A program made the translations under genes and the position numbers. From an uncultured Balneola sp. (GTDB taxonomy: Bacteria > Bacteroidota > Rhodothermia > Balneolales > Balneolaceae), in NCBI GenBank assembly GCA_902529365.1, contig CABZWK010000002.1, forward strand, positions 62,001 through 126,000: a stretch of 64,000 nt of DNA, in the 5' to 3' direction. Under the pieces are notes generated by a model, which worked only from the letters and a program-made list of their open reading frames with translations, searched no databases and was not told where the DNA came from. The first letter of the stretch is position 1, and each line of letters opens with the position of its first letter. Positions 29,048-38,808 of the stretch are shown piece after piece.

Positions 29048-30763
29048 ATGTCCTACATAAAATATGGATACCTATTATTAAGTAGTGTTATTTTCTTTTA
29101 TGGTTGTAGCACAAATAGAGCCATCACATATAATGATCAAATAACTGGCAACGCGGTAGATACCGAACAGCAATCTGACAGCACTGCTAAACAAAATATA
29201 GTGACCGTAGCTAAACCCATTGAAGGTTGGCATTTGTTGGGAGCTAGTACCACTATGGAAGCATCCGCTAATAAATGGACTAACCAAGGTATTGCGCTCC
29301 ATCAAGCTTATTCTTTGCTAGATTCGACCACACGGAGTCCAAAAAAAGTTGTTGTGGCAATCATTGATTCGGGCACTGATGTTGATCATGAAGACCTTAA
29401 GGATAATATTTGGATCAATGATGATGAAATAATTGGAAATATGCTGGATGATGATGATAATGGATATGTAGATGATGTGTTTGGGTGGAATTTTATAGGA
29501 GGTCAAGATTCGAGTAATGTTAATTATGATACCTATGAGTTAACTAGGTTATATGTTAAGGGGCTTGAGCTGTTTTCTTCTTTTAATACTTTGACCAATA
29601 TTCCTGACTCATTAAACGATGAGTATCTACAATTCAAAGAAATAGAAGAAGAATTTGAAACGGAGCGCTCTTCCCTAGAGTCAGAAATGATTCAAATAAA
29701 ACAACTTCAGCAAAATGTCGAGAGTATCTTATTCTTTTTGGGTGAATCGTCCCTTGATTCAGTAAATGTGAATAACTATCTAAGTGAAGAAATAGAGCCA
29801 TCTATACAGATGCAGGAAGCATTAGGTTTTGTTGCATTATTACAGGATAATGGAATTAATGAGGAACTTATTGAGGAATACATAGAACAAATTACTGTGC
29901 AGTTAGAATATGGGTACAATATATCCTACGACCCACGTAGTATCGTTGGTGATGACTATGAAGATCTGGATTATCGTTTTTATGGAAATTCCGACGTTAA
30001 AGGTCCCGATTATGATCATGGCACTCATGTTGCAGGTATTATAGCAGCCAACCGTAATAATAACATTGGAGCAAATGGGATAACACAAGCGGAATTGTTG
30101 ATCATTCGTGCTGTTCCAAATGGAGATGAACGCGATAAAGATGTGGCAAATGCAATACGATATGCAGTAGATAATGGCGCAAATATCATTAATTTGAGTT
30201 TTGGTAAATCATATTCACCCGAATTGTTTTATGTTCAACAAGCAATAGAATATGCGGCACAAAATGAAGTTCTTATGGTTCACGCTGCTGGAAATGATGG
30301 GACTAATTTAGATAGTGTTGCTAATTACCCTAGCCCTATAATTAGCGATGGCTCATCTAGCCCGTACGTAATTACGGTCGGAGCTTCTGGTTGGCAGGGT
30401 ATTAATGAACTAGCTGCCTCCTTTAGTAACTATGGGAGGTCAACAGTTGATCTGTTTGCACCTGGTGTAGATATTTATTCAACTATACCAAACCAAGAGT
30501 ATCAGTTAAGTAATGGTACCAGTATGGCCGCTCCTGTGGTTTCAGGTTTAATTGCTCTTTTAATGCAATACTTTCCTGAATATTCCCCGCTTGAAATAAA
30601 AAATATTATCGTTTCATCGGTAGTAAAAACCGATGAACAAGTCATGCTTCCTGGTCAAAGTTTAGAAGCGCAATATGTTCCCTTTAACCACTTATCAAAA
30701 CATGGTGGTATTATAAATGTTTACAGAGCGGTTAGGGAAGCACTGAAAGGATTAGAGAATTAA
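29048..30763 (+). CDS. Subtilisin-like (S8) serine protease, lipoprotein
   Basis: 571 residues. An N-terminal signal peptide ends in FYGC (Cys20), so a lipoprotein. The catalytic triad is complete: Asp107 in IIDSGTD, His324 in DHGTHVAG, Ser492 in NGTSMAAP, with the oxyanion Asn in AAGND. Asp and His are separated by about 215 residues instead of a few dozen. The insert is acidic, mostly helical and partly coiled-coil, and may regulate access. There is no recognisable inhibitory propeptide. Likely an outer-membrane or periplasmic protease. The spoU gene begins at the base after its stop. Confidence 0.92.
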   Translation: MSYIKYGYLLLSSVIFFYGCSTNRAITYNDQITGNAVDTEQQSDSTAKQNIVTVAKPIEGWHLLGASTTMEASANKWTNQGIALHQAYSLLDSTTRSPKKVVVAIIDSGTDVDHEDLKDNIWINDDEIIGNMLDDDDNGYVDDVFGWNFIGGQDSSNVNYDTYELTRLYVKGLELFSSFNTLTNIPDSLNDEYLQFKEIEEEFETERSSLESEMIQIKQLQQNVESILFFLGESSLDSVNVNNYLSEEIEPSIQMQEALGFVALLQDNGINEELIEEYIEQITVQLEYGYNISYDPRSIVGDDYEDLDYRFYGNSDVKGPDYDHGTHVAGIIAANRNNNIGANGITQAELLIIRAVPNGDERDKDVANAIRYAVDNGANIINLSFGKSYSPELFYVQQAIEYAAQNEVLMVHAAGNDGTNLDSVANYPSPIISDGSSSPYVITVGASGWQGINELAASFSNYGRSTVDLFAPGVDIYSTIPNQEYQLSNGTSMAAPVVSGLIALLMQYFPEYSPLEIKNIIVSSVVKTDEQVMLPGQSLEAQYVPFNHLSKHGGIINVYRAVREALKGLEN

Positions 30764-31297
30764 ATGAAATTAACCACCGAAGAACTGTTTATTCGGCATG
30801 CAAAAGCAGATAAACCGAGTCTGTTATCTAAATCGATTATATGTCTTCATAATATCCGAAGTGCCTACAATGTCGGAGCTGTTTTTAGAAATGCGGATGT
30901 ATTTGGTATAAAGCAGGTATTTCTTTCAGGTTTTACCCCTACTCCGGAAACTAATATTGAAGTTTCGAAAACAGCCATTGGGGCTGAAAAACAGGTTCCT
31001 TGGAGCTATTTTACACTTTGGAATGCTTGTAATGAAAAACTTCAGAAGATTGAATCTCAAATATTTGCGGTAGAACAAACCAAAAAATCTAAACTACTCA
31101 CCGAATTTGATTTCAACGAAGTTACCATACCTAACATGGCCTTTGTGTTTGGAAATGAAGTTAAAGGCCTAGACGATGAAGTACTAGTTTCAGCTGATCA
31201 TCACTTGATTATACCTCAGTTTGGGACCAAACATTCACTAAATATATCAGTAGCTTCAGGCGTCGTAATGTACGATTTGTTGTGCAAATCTGTTTAG
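30764..31297 (+). CDS. SpoU/TrmH-family RNA 2'-O-methyltransferase
   Basis: 177 residues, the size of the minimal SPOUT enzymes. The three SpoU motifs are visible: NIRSAYNVGAVFRNAD (motif 1), FVFGNEVKGL (motif 2) and LNISVASGVVMYDLL (motif 3), which form the knotted SAM site. It would 2'-O-methylate a ribose in tRNA or rRNA; the exact target is not clear. The ATG directly follows the protease stop. The stop is 11 bases from that of the convergent DUF4837 gene. Confidence 0.93.
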   Translation: MKLTTEELFIRHAKADKPSLLSKSIICLHNIRSAYNVGAVFRNADVFGIKQVFLSGFTPTPETNIEVSKTAIGAEKQVPWSYFTLWNACNEKLQKIESQIFAVEQTKKSKLLTEFDFNEVTIPNMAFVFGNEVKGLDDEVLVSADHHLIIPQFGTKHSLNISVASGVVMYDLLCKSV

Positions 31298-31308
31298 CAA
31301 CAGATGTA

Positions 31309-32382
31309 TCAGGGACGCACTGAATAAAGGCTATCAGATTCAAAAGTTCTGCCCATTGCCCTGAATTGACGTACAAATGGTAGTTTTTTCCTAACAGAAG
31401 GTGCAAACTGTGAATATTCAATCATAAATAGCCTAGAAGTTGATTCATCAAAGTAGGTAAAGTTGACAAATGGTCCTCCCATTGCACCATTAATCATTTG
31501 CCAAGTACCTAGTGTTTCATAGCTAAGATATCGCCCTTTTTGGAAACTAGTACTTTCAACAGGCCTTCGATATTCTGTTGTAATAAACATGGAATCAGTT
31601 CTACCCTTGATAAACTGTTGATTTAATGAATCCCTGGTTCGGTTGATCCAGTCATCGTCCAGGTAGCTAATGTCTCTTACATCATCCTGCCACCATACCC
31701 ACATCCATCGATCATTGTCCGGTAAAAATCGGCGATAGCTAATAAAGTTGGATGTATCAATTCGTTTGATATAATCATGTTGAATCCTGACCATAAAACC
31801 ATGGTCATTCCATAAGGAGTCACTATACTGGGTTTGTTCTTTTTTCTCATACACAAACCAATTCCATCGCAAAAGCTCTTTATCCAATGCGTTGTTTAAT
31901 AACGCACTTTCGGTGTTACGGATTTTAGCCGCCAATGCTGAATCAGTACTTGAGCTCAATATTAAAGCGTATTGATCTTTATACCATTGGTCAATAAGTG
32001 GAAAGGCAAAGCTTTCACCACTCCGGACACGCTGCTCTGTACCCTCATCTAAGAAAGCCCGTACTTGGGCTGCCACGGTCGTTGAATCATCAATTGGTGC
32101 AGCAAAAATGATATTTTTATACCCCATAATACGTTCTAGTTGCGATCGTGAACGTATATGCATAAAGGTTAGGTCATAATATGGCTCAGGGTTTGGTAGA
32201 CTAAAAACAAATTGGCCAAAGGTTTCCCGTATAGCGTTGGCCGTTTCACTATCCCATTCAACGGAATCCATAACCACCACAAATTCCCTGGTATCACCCT
32301 TCGATCGTTCTCGGAAGTCCGTATTACAAGCCCACGAATGGACTACTAGTGTAATAAATGCTACATAGGATAAAAAGCGCAT
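31309..32382 (-). CDS. DUF4837-family lipoprotein
   Basis: 357 residues with a signal peptide ending in HSWAC (Cys19), a lipobox. The body matches the Bacteroidota DUF4837 family in length and in its early VVVMDSVEWDSETANAIRETFG segment. No catalytic motif is visible, and the function is unknown. It is on the same strand as the trp genes, 81 bases after trpA, so some trp-operon transcription may enter it. That gap holds an imperfect inverted repeat (CAATGGATT near 32413 and AATCCAATG near 32447). Confidence 0.8.
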   Translation of the reverse strand: MRFLSYVAFITLVVHSWACNTDFRERSKGDTREFVVVMDSVEWDSETANAIRETFGQFVFSLPNPEPYYDLTFMHIRSRSQLERIMGYKNIIFAAPIDDSTTVAAQVRAFLDEGTEQRVRSGESFAFPLIDQWYKDQYALILSSSTDSALAAKIRNTESALLNNALDKELLRWNWFVYEKKEQTQYSDSLWNDHGFMVRIQHDYIKRIDTSNFISYRRFLPDNDRWMWVWWQDDVRDISYLDDDWINRTRDSLNQQFIKGRTDSMFITTEYRRPVESTSFQKGRYLSYETLGTWQMINGAMGGPFVNFTYFDESTSRLFMIEYSQFAPSVRKKLPFVRQFRAMGRTFESDSLYSVRP

Positions 32383-32463
32383 CGAACAGATTTTTTACTA
32401 AAATTGATAATCAATGGATTCATTTGACGGTGCCTGGAATGAAACCAATCCAATGACGTTTGT

Positions 32464-33267
32464 TTAGGAGTTACGATAGCCAAATTTGAGTTGATGTACA
32501 AAATCGAACACCACCTCCTTCCAGTGTTCGCTAGGGTAGCTGTTTCTGATGGTCTCTATAAGAGCACTACCCACAATAAACCCCTCCACTTCGCTAGAAA
32601 TATTTTGCGCATCAGTAAAGTTTTTTATCCCAAAACCCACCATCAAGGGATTTTTTGTGATATTTGCCTTCGATCGTTGAATAAATTTATCCACAGATTG
32701 TTGAACCTCGCTCCCTTCCCTAGCACCGGTTACCCCAGTTACAGAGACGCAGTATACAAATCCGTCAGACTTCTGATCACTTAGCTGCATTCTATCATCA
32801 CTTGTGTTGGGTGCAATCAAATAGATGAGTTGAATTCCATTTTTGCGGGCTAATTCTTCAATCATACCCCCTTCATCGAGTGGTAAATCTGGTACAATTA
32901 ACCCATCCACACCTGCCTTAGCTGCAGTGGTAAAAAAATTCTCCAATCCAAACCTAAGCATAGGATTAATGTAGCCCATTAAAACAACGGGTATTTCCGA
33001 TTCCTTTCTAATATCTACGACCATGTTAAAAATACCTTGGATCGTAATCCCTTTGGATATCGCTATGTTGGATGAGTATTGAATGGTCGGACCGTCTGCT
33101 AATGGGTCACTAAATGGAATACCTAATTCAATGATATCGGCACCGTTACGTTCAAAACCTAAAACTAAGTCTACGGTTTCAGTTACATCAGGATAACCAG
33201 CCGTGATGAAAAGACTCATTATCTTCTCATTCTTCTTGTCTTCGAAAACCTTATTAATTCGATTCAC
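32464..33267 (-). CDS. trpA: Tryptophan synthase alpha chain
   Basis: 267 residues. It is a TIM barrel that cleaves indole-3-glycerol phosphate to indole, which is channelled to TrpB. Catalytic Glu47 and Asp58 are both present in ELGIPFSDPLADGP, and the phosphate-binding GFGI segment is near the C-terminus. It is the last tryptophan gene of the operon, 15 bases after trpB. Confidence 0.97.
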   Translation of the reverse strand: MNRINKVFEDKKNEKIMSLFITAGYPDVTETVDLVLGFERNGADIIELGIPFSDPLADGPTIQYSSNIAISKGITIQGIFNMVVDIRKESEIPVVLMGYINPMLRFGLENFFTTAAKAGVDGLIVPDLPLDEGGMIEELARKNGIQLIYLIAPNTSDDRMQLSDQKSDGFVYCVSVTGVTGAREGSEVQQSVDKFIQRSKANITKNPLMVGFGIKNFTDAQNISSEVEGFIVGSALIETIRNSYPSEHWKEVVFDFVHQLKFGYRNS

Positions 33268-33282
33268 TGGGTTAAATACTGT

Positions 33283-34482
33283 TTAAAGGTACTTAGAAAT
33301 AGTTTCCATGTCTTTATCGCCTCTTCCAGAGCAGTTCAACACAACAATTTCGTCCGGAGAAGTGGTTGGCATAAGTTCTTCCAACCAAGCAAAAGCATGA
33401 GCGGTCTCTAGGGCCGGTATTACTCCTTCCATTCTCGATAATAAGGATACTGCTTCAAGTGCTTGGGCATCGGTAACCGCGCGATATTCTACTCGATTTG
33501 TATCATGAAGATAGGCGTGTTCAGGACCAATACCAGGATAATCTAAACCAGCACTGATGGAATGAGCTAATTCGATTTGTCCTTCCTGATCATGAAGTAA
33601 ATAACTCATAGATCCATGTAGCACACCGGGACGACCTTTCGTTAATGTGGCTGCAGTTTGTCCTGAATCAACACCTAATCCACCCGCTTCAATACCAATG
33701 ATATGTACATCATTATTAATGAATGGATAGAAAATACCCATAGCGTTGGACCCCCCACCCACACAGGCAATAAGATAATCAGGTAGACGGCCCTCCATTT
33801 CCATTAACTGCCGCTTGGTTTCGTCACCAATTATTCGATGAAAATTTCTTACCATCATGGGATATGGATGTGGTCCTACCACCGAACCAATGATATAAAA
33901 AGTATCCTCAACATTGGTTACCCAATCTCGGATTGCTTCATTTGTAGCGTCTTTTAACGTTTTGGAACCACTACTGACACCGCGTACCTCGGCTCCCATC
34001 AATCGCATTCTGTCGACGTTGAGTTTCTGACGCACCATGTCTTCCTCTCCCATGTATACCACACATTCAACACCGAATTTAGCACATGCTGTAGCCGTAG
34101 CTACCCCATGTTGGCCTGCGCCTGTTTCAGCAATAATACGTTTTTTACCCATTCTAAGGGCTAATAGTATCTGACCTATAGCATTATTTATTTTGTGTGC
34201 TCCCGTATGACAAAGGTCTTCTCTCTTTAAATAGATTTTTGCATTACCGTAATGATCTGTTAAGCGGTTGGCAAAACTTAGCTCGGTAGGACGCCCAACA
34301 TATTCTCGTAGTAAGTAGAGATACTCTTTCTCAAATTCAGGATCTTCACTGGCTTCTTTGTATGCTTTTTCAAGCTCATTAAGGGCAGGAATTAGGGTTT
34401 CGGGTACAAATTTACCCCCGTAAGCACCAAAATATCCCTTTTGATTGGGTTCAGAATAAGTGGTTTTAGTAATGACTGACAT
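33283..34482 (-). CDS. trpB: Tryptophan synthase beta chain
   Basis: 399 residues, TrpB1 type and full length. The PLP lysine is Lys97 in TGAHKINNA. The COMM-domain segment [15 protein letters not shown] and the phosphate loop GGGSNAMG are intact. It joins indole and serine to tryptophan in complex with TrpA. It follows trpF after 66 bases and is 15 bases ahead of trpA. Confidence 0.98.
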   Translation of the reverse strand: MSVITKTTYSEPNQKGYFGAYGGKFVPETLIPALNELEKAYKEASEDPEFEKEYLYLLREYVGRPTELSFANRLTDHYGNAKIYLKREDLCHTGAHKINNAIGQILLALRMGKKRIIAETGAGQHGVATATACAKFGVECVVYMGEEDMVRQKLNVDRMRLMGAEVRGVSSGSKTLKDATNEAIRDWVTNVEDTFYIIGSVVGPHPYPMMVRNFHRIIGDETKRQLMEMEGRLPDYLIACVGGGSNAMGIFYPFINNDVHIIGIEAGGLGVDSGQTAATLTKGRPGVLHGSMSYLLHDQEGQIELAHSISAGLDYPGIGPEHAYLHDTNRVEYRAVTDAQALEAVSLLSRMEGVIPALETAHAFAWLEELMPTTSPDEIVVLNCSGRGDKDMETISKYL

Positions 34483-34548
34483 GATAGTGAGTTGAGATTA
34501 AGTCCAGTTTAGTTTGACACAACAATACAATAAAAAGGATGCCTACGT

Positions 34549-35199
34549 TTAGGTCGTTGAATTCACGGTTTCCATCAATAAAGATAACTTATCGAAATCT
34601 TTTATACCTATACTTTCTTCTATCTTAGAAGATACATCAATAGCCATTGGAGGGTTCCCTGAAAGTACTTCTAGGGCTTCATTAACGGTTGCATGTGACA
34701 AACCACCTGAAAGGAAATAAGGCAAAGGGATATCCAGTTCATTGATGAGTTTCCAGTCAAAAGATACACCAGTGCCACCACTTTGGCTACCCACTTTAGT
34801 GTCAAACATGATGTATTCACATACATTTTTATAGCCTTGAAGTTCTCGTGAAAGGTCCGCTGAATTAGTCTGTTCGTCCACAGAAAATACCTTAATTATG
34901 CGATGATTTTCTGAAAGTAATGAGCAATATTCGGTGGATTCTTGGCCATGTAATTGAATCATGTCCAGCCCCACCATCCTAGCTGTTTCAGTCACAAAAC
35001 TAAGTTCTTGATTTTGAAATACTCCTACTTTGTATGGACCCTCAACCCATTCACTAATTGCACCTACCATAGCAGGTTCAATGTATCGTGGGGTTCCCTC
35101 GACAAAAATAAATCCTACATAGTCAGCACCCGCTCCGGCAGCGAATCGGGCATCCGCTAAGTTAGTAAGACCACATATTTTCACCTTACTTTTTTTCAT
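34549..35199 (-). CDS. trpF: Phosphoribosylanthranilate isomerase
   Basis: 216 residues, a single-domain TIM barrel. The N-terminal KVKICGLTN carries the catalytic Cys, and the C-terminal IDVSSKIEESIGIKD region matches the phosphate-binding end. It catalyses the Amadori rearrangement after TrpD. It is not fused to trpC here. An 86-base gap separates it from trpC and contains the 10-base palindrome CTTGATCAAG at 35239-35248. Confidence 0.96.
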   Translation of the reverse strand: MKKSKVKICGLTNLADARFAAGAGADYVGFIFVEGTPRYIEPAMVGAISEWVEGPYKVGVFQNQELSFVTETARMVGLDMIQLHGQESTEYCSLLSENHRIIKVFSVDEQTNSADLSRELQGYKNVCEYIMFDTKVGSQSGGTGVSFDWKLINELDIPLPYFLSGGLSHATVNEALEVLSGNPPMAIDVSSKIEESIGIKDFDKLSLLMETVNSTT

Positions 35200-35285
35200 T
35201 TAATAATCATGTTTGATGTATAAATTTTATCGGATATGCTTGATCAAGTCTATATATTTTGAGCATATAAATTAAGTCTACCACT

Positions 35286-36098
35286 CTAGGGTGAAGTATT
35301 GGGTATATCAGCAGCTTCTTGAGCTGCTATGACCAGTTTTTTAAGTTCTTCACCAACATTGGACTGTCGCATTAAGTGTTCGCCTATTAGTACCGCATGT
35401 ATTCCGTTTTGCTGTAGATACTTTATATCCTCAACCGTAGAGATACCACTTTCAGATACTGTTATAGTTGATTCAGGGGCCATTTTTAATTGTGATACCC
35501 CCCGATGTACATTTACATTGAATGCTTCTAAATCACGATTATTTACCCCAAGAATGGATACTTTTTCATAGTCAATACGTTCTTGGTCAATTGTATCGTA
35601 ACATTCGACTAAAGCATCTAAATGTAGCTCCTTAGCCACAGATAACAGCTCATCTAGTTGAGCATTAGAAAGTATACGAACGATCAATAAAATGGCATCT
35701 GCGCCATAGGCCTTAGCTTCTGCTATTTGATAGGGATCAATGATAAAGTCTTTTCGCAAAATAGGAATGCTTGATTGTTTTGCAATATCGTTCATATACG
35801 ACAAATGTCCTTTAAAAAATGGCTCATCGGTTAGGACTGAAATAGCAGAAGCACCTGAGTTTTCATAGATTCTGGCGAGGGTGACAGGTTCAAAGTTTTC
35901 TCGAATGATACCCTTTGAAGGAGAAGCTTTTTTAACTTCAGTTATGAACTTAACCTCTTTACCCCTAATTGCTTGAGAGAAAAATCTTACTTCTTTTTCA
36001 TATCCCCATTCCGATTCTAAACTCTGTAAACTTCGTTCTGAAATTCGCTTTTTGAGATCAATCTTGGTTTGGGTGACTATCTTTTCAAGTATACTCAT
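35286..36098 (-). CDS. trpC: Indole-3-glycerol-phosphate synthase
   Basis: 270 residues from the ATG at 36098, one base after the trpD stop; a longer frame would run into trpD. Motifs include FITEVKKASPSKG with the catalytic Lys, LRKDFIIDPYQI, LVECYD, GVNNRDLEAF and SESGI. It closes the indole ring by decarboxylating CdRP. Its close fit behind trpD implies coupled translation. Confidence 0.97.
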   Translation of the reverse strand: MSILEKIVTQTKIDLKKRISERSLQSLESEWGYEKEVRFFSQAIRGKEVKFITEVKKASPSKGIIRENFEPVTLARIYENSGASAISVLTDEPFFKGHLSYMNDIAKQSSIPILRKDFIIDPYQIAEAKAYGADAILLIVRILSNAQLDELLSVAKELHLDALVECYDTIDQERIDYEKVSILGVNNRDLEAFNVNVHRGVSQLKMAPESTITVSESGISTVEDIKYLQQNGIHAVLIGEHLMRQSNVGEELKKLVIAAQEAADIPNTSP

Positions 36099-36099
36099 A

Positions 36100-37128
36100 T
36101 TAACTAGCTTGAGTCGCAGTGATGAACTCATTAAGTTTAGTGAATGCTGCACCTGATTGAATGGCTTCCTCGGCTAATGTTTTAGCTTCATGAAGATTTT
36201 GTACATCGGTAACAGCATGTATGGCAAATGCTGCGTTTAGTACCACCATGTTTTTTTGAGCTTCTGTAGCCTTATTGGCCAAAATATCGGTAAAAATACG
36301 TGCATTCAACGATGGTTCTCCACCTAAAAGTTCGGCCATTTCCACACGGTTAAAGCCTAATTCTTCAGGTTTAAACGTTCTTTGCTGTGAACTTAGTTGC
36401 TCTTTTACTTCAAAAAAAGTGGTTGGATTGCACAAACTTATTTCATCGAGGCCATCTTCGGAACTAAAGGTATAAGCAAATTGGGTATCTAGTGTAGCCA
36501 ATATTTGAGCCATTTGATGCGCCACATCTTTATTATACGCTCCTATGACATAATTTCGAACACCAGCAGGGTTTGTCAAAGGCCCGAGTATGTTGAAAAA
36601 GGTACGAAAACCGATGGCCTTTCGCGCTGGCATAACATATTTCATAGCTGGATGAAACATTGGAGCATACATAAATGCAAAACCTACACGCTCAAATACC
36701 TGCGCAACCTGATCTGGATGTAACTCTATATTTGCGCCAAGGATTTCTAATACATCGGCACTACCGCATTTGCTCGATGCACTTCTGTTTCCGTGCTTTA
36801 TGACGGGTACACCTGCTGCAGCTGTGACAAATGCCGTTATGGTCGATATATTAAAAGTACCAGATTTATCTCCTCCAGTACCAACGATATCTACCGCGCC
36901 TGTTATATCAGTTTCAACTTTAAGCGATTTTGACCTCATTACTTGAACAAAAGATGATAACTCTTGAATAGTCTCTCCCTTCATCTTCATTGCCGTTAAA
37001 AAGGAGGCAATCTCTTCGGAGCTAACTTCCCCATTCATAATACACTCTAAGGCATAGACAGCTTGGCTGGAACTAAGGTCAAAGCCCAAGGTAATTTTTT
37101 GAAGTATTTCTTTGAAACTGTAACTCAT
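36100..37128 (-). CDS. trpD: Anthranilate phosphoribosyltransferase
   Basis: 342 residues. The PRPP-binding signature GTGGDKSGTFNIST and KHGNRSASSKCGSADVLE are intact. It attaches the phosphoribosyl group to anthranilate. The gene is separate from trpG, unlike the enterobacterial trpGD fusion. A 97-base gap lies between it and trpG, with no clear hairpin. Confidence 0.97.
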   Translation of the reverse strand: MSYSFKEILQKITLGFDLSSSQAVYALECIMNGEVSSEEIASFLTAMKMKGETIQELSSFVQVMRSKSLKVETDITGAVDIVGTGGDKSGTFNISTITAFVTAAAGVPVIKHGNRSASSKCGSADVLEILGANIELHPDQVAQVFERVGFAFMYAPMFHPAMKYVMPARKAIGFRTFFNILGPLTNPAGVRNYVIGAYNKDVAHQMAQILATLDTQFAYTFSSEDGLDEISLCNPTTFFEVKEQLSSQQRTFKPEELGFNRVEMAELLGGEPSLNARIFTDILANKATEAQKNMVVLNAAFAIHAVTDVQNLHEAKTLAEEAIQSGAAFTKLNEFITATQAS

Positions 37129-37225
37129 GATTATCTGTCTTAATTAGGCTTGGGGCTCTTATGTAGGTTATCCCACTTAATTGATTAAGCGGTTGGAATG
37201 GGTGCCATCAACCCGTTATACTTTA

Positions 37226-37798
37226 TCACTGATGTAACCAATTTTTGATCATTTGAGGTCCATCAATGGTTAAAATACTTTCTGGATGGAACTGAATTCC
37301 TTCAATAGGATAGGTTTTATGACGCACGCCCATCACGATGGTTCCGGTATGATCATCGGTCATCGCGGTCACTTCAAGAGAGTCAGGTATGCTTTCCGGA
37401 TTCAGTACTAACGAATGATATCGTGTTGCGATGAATTCTTTTGGGATAGAGCTAAATAAGTTGCTCCCCCCGTGAGTAACCATGGAGGTTTTGCCATGCA
37501 TAAGACTAGGAGCATGCACAACCTTGGCTCCAAATACCTCCCCAATAGCTTGATGACCTAAACAAACACCCAATATGGGTATTTTTGGGCCTAATTCAGC
37601 AATTACTTGCTTTGTCACACCAGCATCTTCGGGTTTACCTGGACCTGGTGAAATTAGTATTTTGGTAGGCTTTAAGTCTTTGATTTGATCAATGCTACAT
37701 TCATCATTCCTAATTACTTTGTAATCCTCAGTTTGTTGTGCGACTAGATGAACCAAGTTATAGGTAAAAGAGTCGTAATTATCAATAATTAAAATCAT
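37226..37798 (-). CDS. trpG: Anthranilate synthase component II (glutamine amidotransferase)
   Basis: 190 residues from the ATG at 37798, giving the usual MILIIDNYDSFTYN start; an ATG four codons upstream would overlap trpS. The class I amidotransferase nucleophile Cys lies in ILGVCLGHQAIGE, and the His-Glu pair in GIQFHPESIL. It supplies ammonia to TrpE. It could also serve p-aminobenzoate synthesis, but the trp context favours TrpG. It lies eight bases after trpS. Confidence 0.95.
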   Translation of the reverse strand: MILIIDNYDSFTYNLVHLVAQQTEDYKVIRNDECSIDQIKDLKPTKILISPGPGKPEDAGVTKQVIAELGPKIPILGVCLGHQAIGEVFGAKVVHAPSLMHGKTSMVTHGGSNLFSSIPKEFIATRYHSLVLNPESIPDSLEVTAMTDDHTGTIVMGVRHKTYPIEGIQFHPESILTIDGPQMIKNWLHQ

Positions 37799-37806
37799 AC
37801 CGTGCC

Positions 37807-38802
37807 TCAAAAAATTCTATGTATTCCAACCACTTCTCGTATGGGCTGCATAATTTTTTCGGCCTGAATTTGAGCTCGTTTGCCCCCTTCTCGAAGTACA
37901 TCAAACACCCTGTCTGGATTCTGCTTTAGTTCGTTTCTGCGTTCGTTAGCTTCCGCGAAATAATCCGTCATAAGGCCTAATAATTCTTTCTTAGCATGCC
38001 CATATCCGTATCCACCGTCTCGATATTTTTGAGCTATTTCTTCTTTTTGTTCTTGAGTGGCAAAAAATGTAATTAAGGCAAATACATTATCCGATGTTGG
38101 ATCCTTAGGTTCTTCTAAGGGGGTTGAGTCCGTTTGTATGCTCATTATTTTCTTTTTCAGTGCTTTAGGCTCTTCAAAAATAGGCAAGGTATTATCATAA
38201 CTCTTACTCATTTTCTGCCCATCTGTTCCAGGTACAGTTGCAACTGATTTGACGATATATTCTTCCGGCTCTATTAAAAAATCACCCTCATAAGTTCGGT
38301 TGAATTTACCCGCCAAATCTCGGCATATCTCAATGTTTTGTTTTTGATCCTCGCCTACTGGTACAATATTTGAATGGTAGATCAATATATCTGCTGCTTG
38401 CAGTATCGGATAAGTGAACAAACCTATGTTAGGACTTAAGCCAGCGGCTATTTTGTCTTTATATGAAACTCCTTTCTCCATTAAGCTAATGGGTGTTAGG
38501 GTAGATAAAATCCAGGCCAATTCAGTTACTTGAGGCACATCGGATTGAGCAAAAAAAGTAGCTTTATCAGGATTTAGGCCAAGTGCAAGATAATCCAATG
38601 CTACCTCATAAGTATATTCTCGTAATGACTTACCATTCTTTAAAGATGTAAGTGAATGAAAATTTGCAATAAAATAAAAGGCTATACCCTTGTCTTGCAA
38701 TGCAATATGTTGCCTAATTGCACCAAAATAATTACCAATATGTAGTTTTCCGGAGGGTTGAATGCCGGATAGTATTATTGGAAGGGTTGATTCGTTTTGC
38801 AT
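37807..38802 (-). CDS. trpS: Tryptophanyl-tRNA synthetase, inside the trp operon
   Basis: 331 residues, a full-length class I synthetase. The HIGH motif appears in SGKLHIGNYFGAI and the KMSKS motif in GTDGQKMSKSYDN. It charges tRNA-Trp. It lies between trpE (six bases upstream) and trpG (eight bases downstream), so the charging enzyme is co-transcribed with tryptophan synthesis. trpS is more often unlinked. The arrangement would scale charging capacity with synthesis under one control. Confidence 0.97.
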   Translation of the reverse strand: MQNESTLPIILSGIQPSGKLHIGNYFGAIRQHIALQDKGIAFYFIANFHSLTSLKNGKSLREYTYEVALDYLALGLNPDKATFFAQSDVPQVTELAWILSTLTPISLMEKGVSYKDKIAAGLSPNIGLFTYPILQAADILIYHSNIVPVGEDQKQNIEICRDLAGKFNRTYEGDFLIEPEEYIVKSVATVPGTDGQKMSKSYDNTLPIFEEPKALKKKIMSIQTDSTPLEEPKDPTSDNVFALITFFATQEQKEEIAQKYRDGGYGYGHAKKELLGLMTDYFAEANERRNELKQNPDRVFDVLREGGKRAQIQAEKIMQPIREVVGIHRIF

Positions 38803-38808
38803 AGTAAT

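Noticed and set aside
35239-35248. Palindrome CTTGATCAAG between trpC and trpF
   Set aside because: A ten-base palindrome is expected by chance in a window of this size, and no second copy near another trp gene was seen.
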